Shown here one piece after another: positions 27,396 through 38,957 of a stretch of DNA of 64,000 nucleotides. A model generated the notes under the pieces. That model saw only the letters and a list, made by a program, of their open reading frames with translations, was not told the DNA's origin and did no database searches. How positions within the stretch are numbered: position 1 is the first letter of the stretch; each line of letters opens with the position of its first letter. Source of the DNA: Mycolicibacterium moriokaense (GTDB lineage Bacteria; Actinomycetota; Actinomycetes; Mycobacteriales; Mycobacteriaceae). The DNA lies in contig NZ_AP022560.1 in the NCBI RefSeq assembly GCF_010726085.1, positions 1,116,001 through 1,180,000 of the forward strand. Reading direction: 5' to 3'. Position numbers and translations under genes: made by a program.

Positions 27396-29615
27396 ATGAC
27401 CGAAACAGCCCTTCGGATCTGCCCCCTGTGCGAGGCCACCTGCGGCCTGATCCTCACGATCGACGACGGTCGGCTCACCGGTGCCCGCGGCGACCGCGAC
27501 GACGTGTTCAGCCACGGCTTCATCTGCCCCAAGGGGGCGAGCTTCGCCGAGCTCGACAACGATCCCGACCGATTGGCGCGGCCCCTGGTCCGGCGCGACG
27601 GCGTGCTGACCGAGACCGGATGGGACGAGGCGTTCGCCGCGGTCGCCGATGGCCTCGGTGCTGTCGTCGCCGAGCACGGCGGATCCTCGGTCGGGGTGTA
27701 TCTCGGCAACCCCAACGCACACACCGTCGCGGGCGCGCTGTATCCGCCGGTGATCATCCGCGCACTCGGCACCCGCCAGGTGTTCAGCGCGAGCACGCTC
27801 GACCAGATGCCCAAGCACGTCGCACTGGGCCTGATGTTCGGCAGCCCGGTCGCGTTCACCGTGCCCGACCTCGACCGCACCGACTACCTCGTCGTCATCG
27901 GCGCGAATCCCCTTGTGTCCAACGGCAGTCTGGCCACCGCCCCCGACTTCGGCGGCAAGTTGCGCGCCTTGCGCAAGCGCGGCGGCAAGCTCGTCGTCAT
28001 CGATCCCGCCCGCACCCGCACCGCCGAGCTCGCCGACCGGCACATCGCGCCCCGGCCGGGCACCGATCCCGCGCTGATGCTCGCCGTCGTGCACGTGCTG
28101 TTCGACGAGGGCCTGGTCGACCTGGGGACCGTCGCCGATCACGTGAACGGTGTCGACGATGTGCGCGCCGCAGCGACCGACTTCGGGCCGGACGCCGTGG
28201 CCGAGTACTGCGGAGTCGATGCGGATGACATCCGCACGCTGGCGCGCGAGCTCGCCGCCGCCCCGACAGCCGCGGTCTACGGCCGCATCGGCACGTCGAC
28301 GGTCGAATTCGGCACCCTCGGCAGCTGGCTCGTCGACGTCATCAACGTGCTGACGGGCAATCTCGACCGCCCGGGCGGCGCGATGTTCCCGCTCGGTGCG
28401 ACGTCACCGGCGCCCCGCCCGCCGAAAGCTGGTCGCGGATTCGGCATCGGCCGCTGGCACAGCCGGGTCTCCGGCTATCCCGAGGCGCTGGCCGAATTTC
28501 CGGCGGCCGCACTCGCCGAGGAAATCGACACCCCGGGCGACGGTCAGATCAAGGCCATGATCACCATCGCCGGCAACCCCGTGTTGTCCGCGCCCGACGG
28601 CGACCGCCTCGACCGTGCACTCGCAGGCGTCGAGTTCATGGTCAGCATCGACCCGTACCTGAACGAGACGACGCGGCACGCCGACGTCATCCTGCCGCCA
28701 CCGCCGCCGTCGCAGAGCCCGCACTTCGACTTCGCCCTCAACAACCTCGCGGTGCGCAACAACGTCCGCTATTCGCCGCCTGTGCTGCCCACCAAGGGTC
28801 GGCCCGACGAGGCGGAGATCCTGTCGCGGATCGCGCTGGTGCTGTTCGGTGCGGCCGTCGACGGCGACCCCGCGCTCGTCGACGAACAGGTCATCGCGAT
28901 GACGTTGGGCAAGGAGACCGCCGATCCCACTTCACCGGTCGCCGGCCGCCCCGTCGACGAGCTGACCGCGATGCTGCCGCCCGGTCCGGGATACGAGCGC
29001 CGCCTCGACATGATGCTGCGGCTCGGCCCCTACGGCGATGCGTTCGGCGCCAAGCCGGACGGCCTGACGCTGCAGCGTGTCAAGGAGTCCCCGCACGGAA
29101 TCGACCTCGGTCCGCTGCAACCGCGGCTGCGCCAGGTTCTGCGAACCCCAACGGGCAGAGTCGAACTCGCGCCGCCGCTGCTGCTCGAGGAAACGGCGCG
29201 GCTGCGCGACGCGCTGGACCGTCGGGCAGATCGGTTCGTGCTCATCGGGCGACGCCATCTGCGGTCCAACAACAGCTGGATGCACAACGTGCCCGCACTG
29301 GCAGGCGGCACCAATCGCTGCACGCTGCGCATCCATCCCGACGACGCCGCCGAACTCGGCCTGACCGACACCGCGGTCGTGAAGGGTCCGGGCGGCGAAC
29401 TGCTGGCTCCGATCGAGATCACCGACGGCATGCGGCGCGGTGTGGTGTCGCTACCGCACGGCTGGGGTCACGACCGCGACGGCACCGGCCAGGAACTCGC
29501 CGCGCGTAATCCCGGGGTGAACGTCAATCAGCTCAACGCGGGCAATCGGCTCGATCCGCTGTCCGGCACCGCGGTGCTGAACGGGATCCCGGTCGACATC
29601 GCGCCCGCGGGCTGA
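27396..29615 (+). CDS. Molybdopterin-dependent oxidoreductase with N-terminal [4Fe-4S] site
   Basis: A 739-residue DMSO-reductase superfamily protein. Cys9-x2-Cys12-x3-Cys16-x27-Cys44 forms the [4Fe-4S] site (RICPLCEATCG and FICPKGASF). Downstream come YLVVIGANPLVSNGS, VIDPARTRTAELAD and, near the end, the cofactor-binding domain (HNVPALAGG, LPHGWGHD, NQLNAGNRLDPLSG). It lacks a Tat signal and no electron-transfer subunit or Mo-cofactor gene is adjacent, so it is probably a cytosolic single-subunit enzyme. The substrate (formate-like or other) cannot be told. Start ATG 27396; ATG 27387 is an alternative. A long hairpin follows the stop. Confidence 0.85.
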   Translation: MTETALRICPLCEATCGLILTIDDGRLTGARGDRDDVFSHGFICPKGASFAELDNDPDRLARPLVRRDGVLTETGWDEAFAAVADGLGAVVAEHGGSSVGVYLGNPNAHTVAGALYPPVIIRALGTRQVFSASTLDQMPKHVALGLMFGSPVAFTVPDLDRTDYLVVIGANPLVSNGSLATAPDFGGKLRALRKRGGKLVVIDPARTRTAELADRHIAPRPGTDPALMLAVVHVLFDEGLVDLGTVADHVNGVDDVRAAATDFGPDAVAEYCGVDADDIRTLARELAAAPTAAVYGRIGTSTVEFGTLGSWLVDVINVLTGNLDRPGGAMFPLGATSPAPRPPKAGRGFGIGRWHSRVSGYPEALAEFPAAALAEEIDTPGDGQIKAMITIAGNPVLSAPDGDRLDRALAGVEFMVSIDPYLNETTRHADVILPPPPPSQSPHFDFALNNLAVRNNVRYSPPVLPTKGRPDEAEILSRIALVLFGAAVDGDPALVDEQVIAMTLGKETADPTSPVAGRPVDELTAMLPPGPGYERRLDMMLRLGPYGDAFGAKPDGLTLQRVKESPHGIDLGPLQPRLRQVLRTPTGRVELAPPLLLEETARLRDALDRRADRFVLIGRRHLRSNNSWMHNVPALAGGTNRCTLRIHPDDAAELGLTDTAVVKGPGGELLAPIEITDGMRRGVVSLPHGWGHDRDGTGQELAARNPGVNVNQLNAGNRLDPLSGTAVLNGIPVDIAPAG

Positions 29616-29625
29616 ATTTTTTTCC

Positions 29626-29685
29626 GCGAGCAGACGTGAAAACCCCCAATTTCCGCGCAAAAAGGGGGTTTTCGCGTCTGCTCGC
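29626..29685. terminator. Long inverted repeat serving as bidirectional terminator between convergent genes
   Basis: GCGAGCAGACG (29626-29636) and AAAACCCCC (29639-29647) are answered by GGGGGTTTT (29664-29672) and CGTCTGCTCGC (29675-29685), giving a two-block stem of about 20 bp around a ~16-base loop. T- and A-rich stretches flank the stem on both sides. It fills the 75-base gap between two convergent genes, as expected for a shared terminator. GCGAGCAGACG-type palindromes recur between mycobacterial genes, as I recall. Confidence 0.7.
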
Positions 29686-29690
29686 CGGGG

Positions 29691-30443
29691 TTAGGTGAGC
29701 TCCCAGACCACCGTCACGCCGAAGCCGACGGTCTGCTGACCCGGTTCGAGCGGCACGGGTGCGGCGGCCATGTCGGCGCGTGGACTCTGCAGCGGGACGG
29801 GCGGCTGGGTGCCTGCGACCTCGGAAATCGAGATCACGCTGCCGAGAGTGAGTCCCGACAGTTCCGCGTACTGCTCGGCGCGGTCCTTGGCGTCCTGGAA
29901 GGCGCGGCTGCGCGCGTCGCGGACGAGTTGTGAATCGTCCTCGAGCGAATAGCTCACGTTGTTGATCCGGGTGGCGTTGCCGCCGGTGCTGATGATCAGC
30001 GCGAGGGCCTGCGAAGCGGCGTCCAGCTGGCGGATCTTCACGTCGATGGTGTTGCTCGCCCGGTACCCGACGATGGTGGTGCTGTCGGTGCTCGCGAACT
30101 GTGGCTGCAGGCTCACCTCGGTGGTGCTGATGTCGTCGCGGTCGACGCCGGCGTCGACCAGTGCGTTGATCACCCCGAGCTGACGATCGCTGACCTGGTT
30201 CATCGCGCCGGTGACGTCGGGGGCGGTGAACTCGATCGAGGCGCTGACGTTCAACGTGTCCGGGGCGCCCTTGACTTCGCCGGAGCCGACGACGGTGACC
30301 TGCCGGACTGTCGGCTCGGCGGTGGTGGTCGGGGCGGGGGACGGGCCCGACGCGGCGTCGCAACCCGACAGTGTGACAACGAGTCCCGCGGCGGCGAGGA
30401 CGAGGAGCCGGATGGGAAACTTCGCACTCGCTGCGATCGACAT
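29691..30443 (-). CDS. lpqG: SIMPL-domain (DUF541) lipoprotein
   Basis: A 250-residue secreted lipoprotein. The signal peptide ends in the lipobox LSGC (VVTLSGCDAASG), followed by a Pro/Thr-rich linker and a SIMPL domain: VTVVGSGEVKGAPDTLNVSA, DDISTTEVSLQPQF, YRASNTIDVKIRQLD and an FQDAKDRAEQYAEL helix. SIMPL proteins are periplasmic oligomeric proteins of uncertain function. Position after the hpt region matches LpqG (Rv3623). Start ATG 30443. It converges with the molybdopterin enzyme gene across a palindromic terminator. Confidence 0.85.
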   Translation of the reverse strand: MSIAASAKFPIRLLVLAAAGLVVTLSGCDAASGPSPAPTTTAEPTVRQVTVVGSGEVKGAPDTLNVSASIEFTAPDVTGAMNQVSDRQLGVINALVDAGVDRDDISTTEVSLQPQFASTDSTTIVGYRASNTIDVKIRQLDAASQALALIISTGGNATRINNVSYSLEDDSQLVRDARSRAFQDAKDRAEQYAELSGLTLGSVISISEVAGTQPPVPLQSPRADMAAAPVPLEPGQQTVGFGVTVVWELT

Positions 30444-30484
30444 GTGAGGCACCATACCGTCAGGGCGGCACCAAGATCGTCCGG

Positions 30485-31381
30485 CTAGCTGGTCTCCACT
30501 TCGCGCAGGAACGCCAACAGGATTCGGTTGACCTCCTCGGGCCGCTCCTGCTGAACCCAGTGCCCGGCACCCTCGATCCACGTCTCGGTGTACGGCCCCG
30601 CGACGACCTCACGCGCGCGGGCGGGATTCATCGTCGGGCCCACGGGATCGGCTGTGCCACCGACGAACAGCGCAGGCACGGTGGTCTGCGCGCCGGCCAG
30701 GTGCGGCGTCGTCTCCCAGTTGCGGTCGTAGTTGCGGTACCAGTTCAGGGCGCCGGTGAAACCGGTCCTGCCGAACTCGGTGACGTAATGCTCGAACTCG
30801 TCCGGGCTGATCCAGTCGGGTAGCGGCGCGTCCCCCCCGAGCAGCCCGGCGAACATCCCACGCATTGTGACGGCCACGTCGGCGGCCATCTCGGCGTCGG
30901 CGACGCCGGGCTCCTGGAAGCGCAGCATGTAGAAGTCCTCGCCGAACTTCTCCCGCCATCTTTCGGTCGGGCGAGACCGGGCCCGGGGTATCGGTGGCAC
31001 GCTGAGCCCGGCGGCCGCGCGGACCCGGTCAGGGTGCAGCAGCGTGGTGTGCCACACCACCATCGCGCCCCAGTCGTGGCCGATGAACACGGCCCGCTCC
31101 ACGCCCGCGTCATCGAGCAGGCCGACGAGGTCGCCGGTCAGCGCATGGATGTCGTATTCCTCGACGGCGGCGGGCCGGCTGGAGCCGCCGTATCCGCGCT
31201 GATCGGGGGCCAGCACGTGGTAGCCGGCGTCGGCAAGCACCGGGATCTGATGGCGCCACGAATAGGCCAGTTCAGGGAATCCGTGGGCAAGCACGACCGG
31301 CGGCGCACCGCGGTCGCCTGCCTCGAGGACTCGAAGAGTCACCCCGTTCGTCTCAACCAGCCGCACGGTCGTCGTGAGCAC
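30485..31381 (-). CDS. ephA: Alpha/beta-fold epoxide hydrolase
   Basis: A 298-residue hydrolase that opens epoxides to diols. Oxyanion motif HGFPELAYSWRHQ, nucleophile Asp103 in GHDWGAMVVW, lid Tyr in NWYRNYDRNW, and catalytic His in EGAGHWVQQE. The Asp nucleophile with HGFPE separates epoxide hydrolases from esterases. The symbol ephA rests on synteny with Rv3617 between lpqG and ftsH and is less certain than the function. The start is GTG 31381. It lies 41 bases upstream of lpqG on the same strand, so the two may be cotranscribed. Confidence 0.8.
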   Translation of the reverse strand: MLTTTVRLVETNGVTLRVLEAGDRGAPPVVLAHGFPELAYSWRHQIPVLADAGYHVLAPDQRGYGGSSRPAAVEEYDIHALTGDLVGLLDDAGVERAVFIGHDWGAMVVWHTTLLHPDRVRAAAGLSVPPIPRARSRPTERWREKFGEDFYMLRFQEPGVADAEMAADVAVTMRGMFAGLLGGDAPLPDWISPDEFEHYVTEFGRTGFTGALNWYRNYDRNWETTPHLAGAQTTVPALFVGGTADPVGPTMNPARAREVVAGPYTETWIEGAGHWVQQERPEEVNRILLAFLREVETS

Positions 31382-31544
31382 GGCATGAGCCTATCCAGGC
31401 CCGACTGCGGGATCGGTGCACGCCATCGGGGAGATCCGCTGGCTGGGCGGGAACCTTAGTTCGTTGGTCTAGCGGTAGCCTTGAGTTTTCTGACTGCGCT
31501 CTACAGGAAGTCGACGACGAACATTCGATGAACCGGACTCACGT

Positions 31545-33848
<2,304 letters not shown>

Positions 33849-33876
33849 CCGGCCTGCAGGCTCACAGGAGGCTTCA

Positions 33877-34485
33877 ATGACGCAGTCGCAGAACAACTCT
33901 GTCAAATTCAAACCCGCGGAGTTCGACCAGGCGCGCGCCGAGGCCGCTGTGCGCGAGTTGCTGATCGCGGTGGGGGAGGACCCCGATCGCCACGGCCTCG
34001 AAGACACCCCCGCCCGGGTGGCGCGCGCGTACAGGGAGTTGTTCGCCGGTCTGTACACCGACCCGGATACGGTGCTCAACACCACCTTTGACGAGCAGCA
34101 CGACGAGCTGGTGCTGGTCAAGCAGATCCCGATGTACTCGACATGCGAACACCATCTCGTGTCTTTCCACGGGGTGGCGCACGTCGGCTACATCCCGGGC
34201 GAGGACGGCCGGGTCACCGGGCTCTCGAAGATCGCGCGGCTGGTGGATCTGTACGCCAAACGACCGCAGGTGCAGGAACGCCTCACGGCGCAGATCGCGG
34301 ACGCGTTGATGCGCAAGCTGAATCCGCGCGGCGTCATCGTCGTAGTCGAGGCCGAACACCTGTGCATGTCGATGCGCGGCGTCCGCAAGCCCGGCGCCGT
34401 CACGACGACGTCGGCGGTGCGTGGACAGTTCAAGACCGACAATGCATCCAGGTCGGAAGCACTGGACCTCATCCTGCGCAAGTGA
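33877..34485 (+). CDS. folE: GTP cyclohydrolase I
   Basis: First enzyme of folate synthesis, converting GTP to 7,8-dihydroneopterin triphosphate. It has 202 residues with the zinc ligands Cys90 and His93 ([12 protein letters not shown]) and Cys163 ([14 protein letters not shown]), and [22 protein letters not shown] 33877 has a strong AGGAGG at 33866-33871. Its stop overlaps the folP start by 4 bases (GTGA), so the folate genes are translationally coupled. Confidence 0.97.
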   Translation: MTQSQNNSVKFKPAEFDQARAEAAVRELLIAVGEDPDRHGLEDTPARVARAYRELFAGLYTDPDTVLNTTFDEQHDELVLVKQIPMYSTCEHHLVSFHGVAHVGYIPGEDGRVTGLSKIARLVDLYAKRPQVQERLTAQIADALMRKLNPRGVIVVVEAEHLCMSMRGVRKPGAVTTTSAVRGQFKTDNASRSEALDLILRK

Positions 34486-35300
34486 ATCCACCCAGCGTGC
34501 AGGTCATGGGGGTTGTGAACGTCACCGACGACTCCTTCTCCGACGGTGGGCTGTTCCTCGACCGTGACCGCGCCGTCGCCCATGGTCTCGAGCTGGCCGC
34601 TGAAGGCGCGGCAATCATCGATGTCGGCGGGGAGTCGACGCGGCCGGGCGCCACGCGTATCGACCCGCAGGTGGAGACGTCGCGAGTGGTGCCGGTGATC
34701 AAAGAGCTTGCCGGACAAGGGCTTACCGTGAGCATCGACACGATGCACGCAGCGGTCGCGCAGGCCGCGCTGGAAAGCGGTGCCCAGATCGTCAACGACG
34801 TCTCCGGTGGCCGGGCCGATCCGGGGATGGCTCCGCTGCTCGCCGACGCGAAGGTGCCGTGGGTGCTGATGCACTGGCGCTCGGTCGGTGCGGCTCGCCC
34901 GCACGACGTGCCCGCCTACCGCGACGTGGTCGCGGAGGTCCGCGACGAGCTTCTGGAGAGCGTCGACCGCGCGGTGGCCGCCGGGGTCGATCCGGCGAAT
35001 GTGGTCATCGACCCCGGACTGGGTTTCGCCAAGACGGCGGAACACAACTGGTCGCTGTTGCGGGCGCTGCCCGAGTTCGTCGGCACCGGAATTCCGGTAC
35101 TGGTCGGCGCATCCCGGAAACGCTTCCTCGGCTCGCTGCTGGCGAATTCAGACGGTGAACCGCGTCCACCCGACGGCAGGGAGACCGCGACCGCGGTGAT
35201 CTCCGCGCTCGCCGGCCTGCACGGCGCGTGGGGGGTCCGAGTGCACGACGTGCGAGCGTCGGTCGATGCGCTCAAGGTGCTCGAGGCCTGGAACGGTTGA
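34482..35300 (+). CDS. folP: Dihydropteroate synthase
   Basis: Condenses p-aminobenzoate with dihydropterin pyrophosphate; the target of sulfonamides. TIM-barrel marks: [68 protein letters not shown] and [11 protein letters not shown] (pterin-pyrophosphate Lys/Arg). 272 residues from GTG 34482, which overlaps the folE stop by 4 bases. The next gene starts 2 bases after its stop. Confidence 0.97.
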   Translation: MNPPSVQVMGVVNVTDDSFSDGGLFLDRDRAVAHGLELAAEGAAIIDVGGESTRPGATRIDPQVETSRVVPVIKELAGQGLTVSIDTMHAAVAQAALESGAQIVNDVSGGRADPGMAPLLADAKVPWVLMHWRSVGAARPHDVPAYRDVVAEVRDELLESVDRAVAAGVDPANVVIDPGLGFAKTAEHNWSLLRALPEFVGTGIPVLVGASRKRFLGSLLANSDGEPRPPDGRETATAVISALAGLHGAWGVRVHDVRASVDALKVLEAWNG

Positions 35301-35302
35301 GC

Positions 35303-35683
35303 ATGGCTGATCGAATCGAGTTGCGCGGGTTGACCGTTCGCGGCCACCACGGTGTTTTCGAACATGAGCGGCGCGACGGCCAGGACTTCGTCGTCGACAT
35401 CACAGTGTGGATCGACCTCGACGTCGCGGCGGCGAGCGACAACCTGGCCGACACTCTCGACTACGGCACGTTGGCGTTGCGGGCCGCCGATATCGTTGCG
35501 GGCCCGCCGCGCAATCTGATCGAGACCGTCGCCGGCGAGATCGCCGATGACGTCATGTCCGATCAGCGTGTGCACGCCGTCGAGGTGGTGGTGCACAAGC
35601 CGTCCGCTCCGATCCCGCTGAGCTTCAGCGACGTCGCGGTGGTGGCGCGTCGGTCCCGGCGCGGCGGACGGGGTAACCCGTGA
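35303..35683 (+). CDS. folB: Dihydroneopterin aldolase
   Basis: Converts dihydroneopterin to hydroxymethyl-dihydropterin and glycolaldehyde. 126 residues with [20 protein letters not shown], the substrate-binding [25 protein letters not shown] (conserved Glu) and [14 protein letters not shown] (conserved Lys). Start ATG 35303, two bases after folP; its stop overlaps folK by 4 bases. Confidence 0.95.
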   Translation: MADRIELRGLTVRGHHGVFEHERRDGQDFVVDITVWIDLDVAAASDNLADTLDYGTLALRAADIVAGPPRNLIETVAGEIADDVMSDQRVHAVEVVVHKPSAPIPLSFSDVAVVARRSRRGGRGNP

Positions 35684-36192
35684 CGAGCGTGGTGTTGTCG
35701 ATCGGGTCGAACCTCGGCGATCGGCTGGCGCGGCTGCGGGCCGTCGTCGAAGGCCTCGGCGACGCCGTACGCGCGGTGTCGCCGGTGTACGAGACCGATC
35801 CGTGGGGCGGTGTCGAACAGGGCGCCTTCCTCAACGCCGTGGTGCTCGCCGACGATCCCACCCTCGACGCTCACGGATGGTTGCGCCGCGCGCAGGAATT
35901 CGAGCGGGGGGCGCAGCGGGTGCGCGAACAGCGGTGGGGTCCGCGCACCCTCGACGTCGACCTCGTCATGTGCAGTGACGGCGGTCGTGAGGTCACCTCC
36001 GACGACGCTGAGCTGACGCTGCCGCATCCGCTGGCCCACGAGCGCGCGTTCGTGCTCGTGCCGTGGCTCGCCGTCGAGCCCGCCGCGGTCCTGACCGTGG
36101 CCGGCGAGCGAAGCTCCGTCGAGAAGCTGGTGGCCGAACTCGATCCCGCCGACCGTGACGGCGTCCGGTTGACCGACTCGGTTCTGCGCTGA
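35680..36192 (+). CDS. folK: Hydroxymethyl-dihydropterin pyrophosphokinase
   Basis: Transfers pyrophosphate from ATP to 6-hydroxymethyl-dihydropterin. HPPK marks: [34 protein letters not shown], and the signature [13 protein letters not shown] with the Mg-binding Asp pair, then [16 protein letters not shown]. 170 residues from GTG 35680, overlapping folB by 4 bases; the stop overlaps the DUF3180 start by one base (TGATG). Confidence 0.96.
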   Translation: MTSVVLSIGSNLGDRLARLRAVVEGLGDAVRAVSPVYETDPWGGVEQGAFLNAVVLADDPTLDAHGWLRRAQEFERGAQRVREQRWGPRTLDVDLVMCSDGGREVTSDDAELTLPHPLAHERAFVLVPWLAVEPAAVLTVAGERSSVEKLVAELDPADRDGVRLTDSVLR

Positions 36193-36668
36193 TGGGTCCG
36201 ACCCGGAAACGCGATCTCACCGCCGCGACCCTGCTTGCCGCGGTGGTGGGCTACCTCCTCGTCGTGGTGCTGTACCGGTACTTTCCGCCCATCACGCTGC
36301 TGTCGGGGGTGTCGCTGCTGGCGGTCGCCATCGTGTTGGCGGGCTGGGCGTTCTACGTGCGAGCCAAGATCAACGACGGGCAGATCGGCGACGGACCCGG
36401 CTGGCTGCATCCGCTCGCCGTCGCGAGATCCGTGTTGATCGCCAAGGCCTCGGCGTGGGTGGGGGCGCTGGTGCTCGGCTGGTGGCTCGGCGTGGTCGCC
36501 TACCTCCTGCCGCGGCGCTCGACGTTGCGCGTCGCGGGTGAAGACACCGCGGGCGCCGTGGTGGCCGCCGCGTGTGCGTTGGCGCTCGTGGTCGCCGCGC
36601 TGTGGCTCCAGCATTGCTGCAAGTCTCCGCCTGAGCCGCCCGACAACCCTGATGGCGCAACGGAGTAA
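36192..36668 (+). CDS. DUF3180 membrane protein (Rv3605c type)
   Basis: A 158-residue protein with four membrane helices (ATLLAAVVGYLLVVVLYRYF, a second Val/Leu-rich helix, ASAWVGALVLGWWLGVVAYL, and AVVAAACALALVVAALWL). The DUF3180 family is found next to folK in most actinobacteria. No catalytic motif is visible. The fixed neighbourhood suggests a role near folate metabolism or simple operon packing. ATG 36192 overlaps the folK stop. Confidence 0.88.
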   Translation: MGPTRKRDLTAATLLAAVVGYLLVVVLYRYFPPITLLSGVSLLAVAIVLAGWAFYVRAKINDGQIGDGPGWLHPLAVARSVLIAKASAWVGALVLGWWLGVVAYLLPRRSTLRVAGEDTAGAVVAAACALALVVAALWLQHCCKSPPEPPDNPDGATE

Positions 36669-36744
36669 CTGGTTCGATCGTCGGGCGGCCGAATCGCCGC
36701 CGAGGACGACACGCGGAGTGACCAGTGGCGGGTACAGTCGCCCC

Positions 36745-37944
36745 ATGACCGAACCGACCCGCAGCGCCAGGCCTCGGCGCAGCGCGCGTCGGCCCGGTTG
36801 GGTGCTGCTGACGGTGTTGCTGGTACTCGCAATCGGATCCAGTTCTGCCCTTGTGTTCACCAACCGGGTCGAGTTGCTGAAACTCGCTGTCATCCTGGCG
36901 CTCTGGGCGGCGGTGGTGGCGGCGTTCGTGTCGGTCATCTACCGCAGACAGAGCGATATCGACCAGGCGAAGGTTCGCGACCTCAAACTCGTCTACGACC
37001 TCCAGTTGGATCGTGAGATCTCCGCGCGCCGCGAGTACGAGTTGTCGGTGGAGACGCAGCTGCGCCGCGAACTGGTATCCGAACTGCGCGCGCAGGCGGC
37101 CGACGAGGTGGCCGGCCTGCGGGCCGAACTCGCCGCGCTGCGCGCCAACCTGGAGATCCTGTTCGACGCCGACCTTTCGCACCGGCCCGCACTGGAAACC
37201 GACCGGGAATGGGCGCCCACTCCGGAGCCCGCGGGCCGGGTCACCGCCAGCCGCATCGACACCGAAGACCGCGTCGAGACCGACTTCCACACCGACGAGA
37301 GCCCGATCATCGACGTGCCGGAGGAACCGCATCCGCCCGAGTACGAGTGGGTGCCGCCGGCCGGTCCTGGCGGTGCGCACCGCAGGGCGGGCGAGGCGGA
37401 ACGCGCAGCCGCACATTATGAAGCCGCACATTATGCGGCCACGCCGTCGGTCCCGCCGCCCACCGACAACGAGCGCACCACCCAATTCTCCTGGCCCGTA
37501 GGGCAAGAACCCCCGAAGGCGCCCGAGCCGGCGCCTCCACCACCCGAGCCGGAGCCGGTATCCGACTGGCAGCCCGCACCCGCCGAAGGTCGCTTTATTC
37601 CGGCGGGGGCACCGGGCAGCAACTGGGTGGCGCCTGCGGAACAGCCGACCGACAACGGATCCTCCGAGGAGTACGTCGGCAGGCGACGCGCCCGCGAGTC
37701 CGATCCGGAACCCGCGATGTCGACACCACCGTCCGAGCCGCCGCGCGGCAGGCACTCGGTGGGACCCGAGGTCGTCGATCCGGGTAAGCCCCCTGTGCCG
37801 CCTCAGCCGGAGCCCGAGCCGCGCAGGTCGCGACACCGCAGTGCCGACGAGGACGGGAGCGGCGGACAGACGGTCGCCGAGCTCCTGGCGCGGCTGCAGG
37901 CCACCCCTTCGGGGGGCGGGCGTCGTCGCCGTCGCGAGGAGTGA
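36745..37944 (+). CDS. Membrane protein with coiled coil and Pro-rich tail (DUF6779-like, Rv3604c type)
   Basis: A 399-residue protein. A basic N-terminus (RPRRSARRPG) precedes two membrane helices (WVLLTVLLVLAIGSSSALVF and LLKLAVILALWAAVVAAFVS), followed by a charged, probably coiled-coil stretch (QSDIDQAKVRDLKLVYDLQ to LRAELAALRANLEIL, about 75-140). A long disordered Pro/Glu/Arg tail then ends in GGGRRRRREE. The function is unknown; the shape suggests a membrane anchor with a flexible cytoplasmic tail. ATG 36745 has no overlap with the upstream gene (76-base spacer), so an internal promoter is possible. Confidence 0.82.
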   Translation: MTEPTRSARPRRSARRPGWVLLTVLLVLAIGSSSALVFTNRVELLKLAVILALWAAVVAAFVSVIYRRQSDIDQAKVRDLKLVYDLQLDREISARREYELSVETQLRRELVSELRAQAADEVAGLRAELAALRANLEILFDADLSHRPALETDREWAPTPEPAGRVTASRIDTEDRVETDFHTDESPIIDVPEEPHPPEYEWVPPAGPGGAHRRAGEAERAAAHYEAAHYAATPSVPPPTDNERTTQFSWPVGQEPPKAPEPAPPPPEPEPVSDWQPAPAEGRFIPAGAPGSNWVAPAEQPTDNGSSEEYVGRRRARESDPEPAMSTPPSEPPRGRHSVGPEVVDPGKPPVPPQPEPEPRRSRHRSADEDGSGGQTVAELLARLQATPSGGGRRRRREE

Positions 37945-38033
37945 GCTAGGCTTCGGTGACCGTCCGGTACCCGCATTGCAGGACCGGAACGAAGAAACTC
38001 TCGACATTCAGCGAGGTCGTCTGCGTGGTTTCA

Positions 38034-38957
38034 ATGGGGACCCCCTCTGACGGATTCCGCCCGGCGCGGCTCACGATCGGCATTGTTTCCGCTGGTCGGG
38101 TGGGTACTGCGCTCGGTGTGGCCTTGGAGCGCGCCGAGCATGTCGTCGTCGCGTGCAGCGCCATCTCGCATGCGTCGCGCGAGCGTGCGCAGCGCCGACT
38201 GCCCGACACCGCGGTGCTGCCGGTGGACGAGGTCGCCGGCCGTGCCGAACTGCTTCTGCTGGCCGTCCCCGACGCTGCGCTGCCCGGCCTGGTCTCAGGA
38301 CTGGCGAAGACCCATGCGGTTCGGCCGGGGACGATCGTGGCGCACACATCGGGGGCCAACGGCATCGGGGTGCTGGCGTCGCTGACCGAGCAGGGCTGCA
38401 TACCGCTGGCCATCCACCCCGCGATGACCTTCACCGGTGCCGACGAGGACATCGTCCGCCTGTCCGACACCTGCTTCGGCGTCACAGCGGCCGACGAAGT
38501 CGGATACGCGATCGCACAGTCGCTGGTGCTGGAGATCGGCGGCGAACCGTTCCGCATCCGCGAAGATGCGCGCACGCTGTATCACGCCGCCCTGGCGCAT
38601 GCGAGCAACCACGTCGTCACCGTGCTGCTCGACGCGGTCGAGGCGCTGCGCTCCGCGCTGTGGGGACAGGAACTGCTCGGGCAGGAAATCGTCGGTGACG
38701 CACCGGGAGGCATCGCCGAACGGGTCATCGGTCCGCTGGCGCGCGCATCGCTGGAGAATGCGCTGGCGCGCGGTCAGAGCGCGCTGACCGGTCCGGTCGC
38801 CCGCGGGGACGCCGACGCGATCGCACGCCATCTGGAGGCGCTGACCGAGGTCGATCCTCAACTCGCACAGGCATATCGAACCAACTCGTTGCGTACCGCA
38901 CAGCGTGCGCATGCTCCCGACGAGGTGCTCGCGGTGCTCACGGAGGCAACACGATGA
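38034..38957 (+). CDS. Rossmann-fold DUF2520 protein, candidate dehydrogenase of the pantothenate operon (Rv3603c type)
   Basis: A 307-residue protein with an N-terminal NAD(P)-binding fold ([20 protein letters not shown], a variant of G-x-G-x-x-G) and [15 protein letters not shown], followed by an all-helical DUF2520 domain ([20 protein letters not shown]). The layout resembles ketopantoate reductase and 6-phosphogluconate dehydrogenase-like enzymes. Its stop overlaps the panC start by 4 bases, and this order is fixed in mycobacteria, so a ketopantoate reductase-like or accessory step in pantothenate synthesis is plausible but unproven. Start ATG 38034; earlier in-frame codons are less likely. 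Confidence 0.85.
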   Translation: MGTPSDGFRPARLTIGIVSAGRVGTALGVALERAEHVVVACSAISHASRERAQRRLPDTAVLPVDEVAGRAELLLLAVPDAALPGLVSGLAKTHAVRPGTIVAHTSGANGIGVLASLTEQGCIPLAIHPAMTFTGADEDIVRLSDTCFGVTAADEVGYAIAQSLVLEIGGEPFRIREDARTLYHAALAHASNHVVTVLLDAVEALRSALWGQELLGQEIVGDAPGGIAERVIGPLARASLENALARGQSALTGPVARGDADAIARHLEALTEVDPQLAQAYRTNSLRTAQRAHAPDEVLAVLTEATR

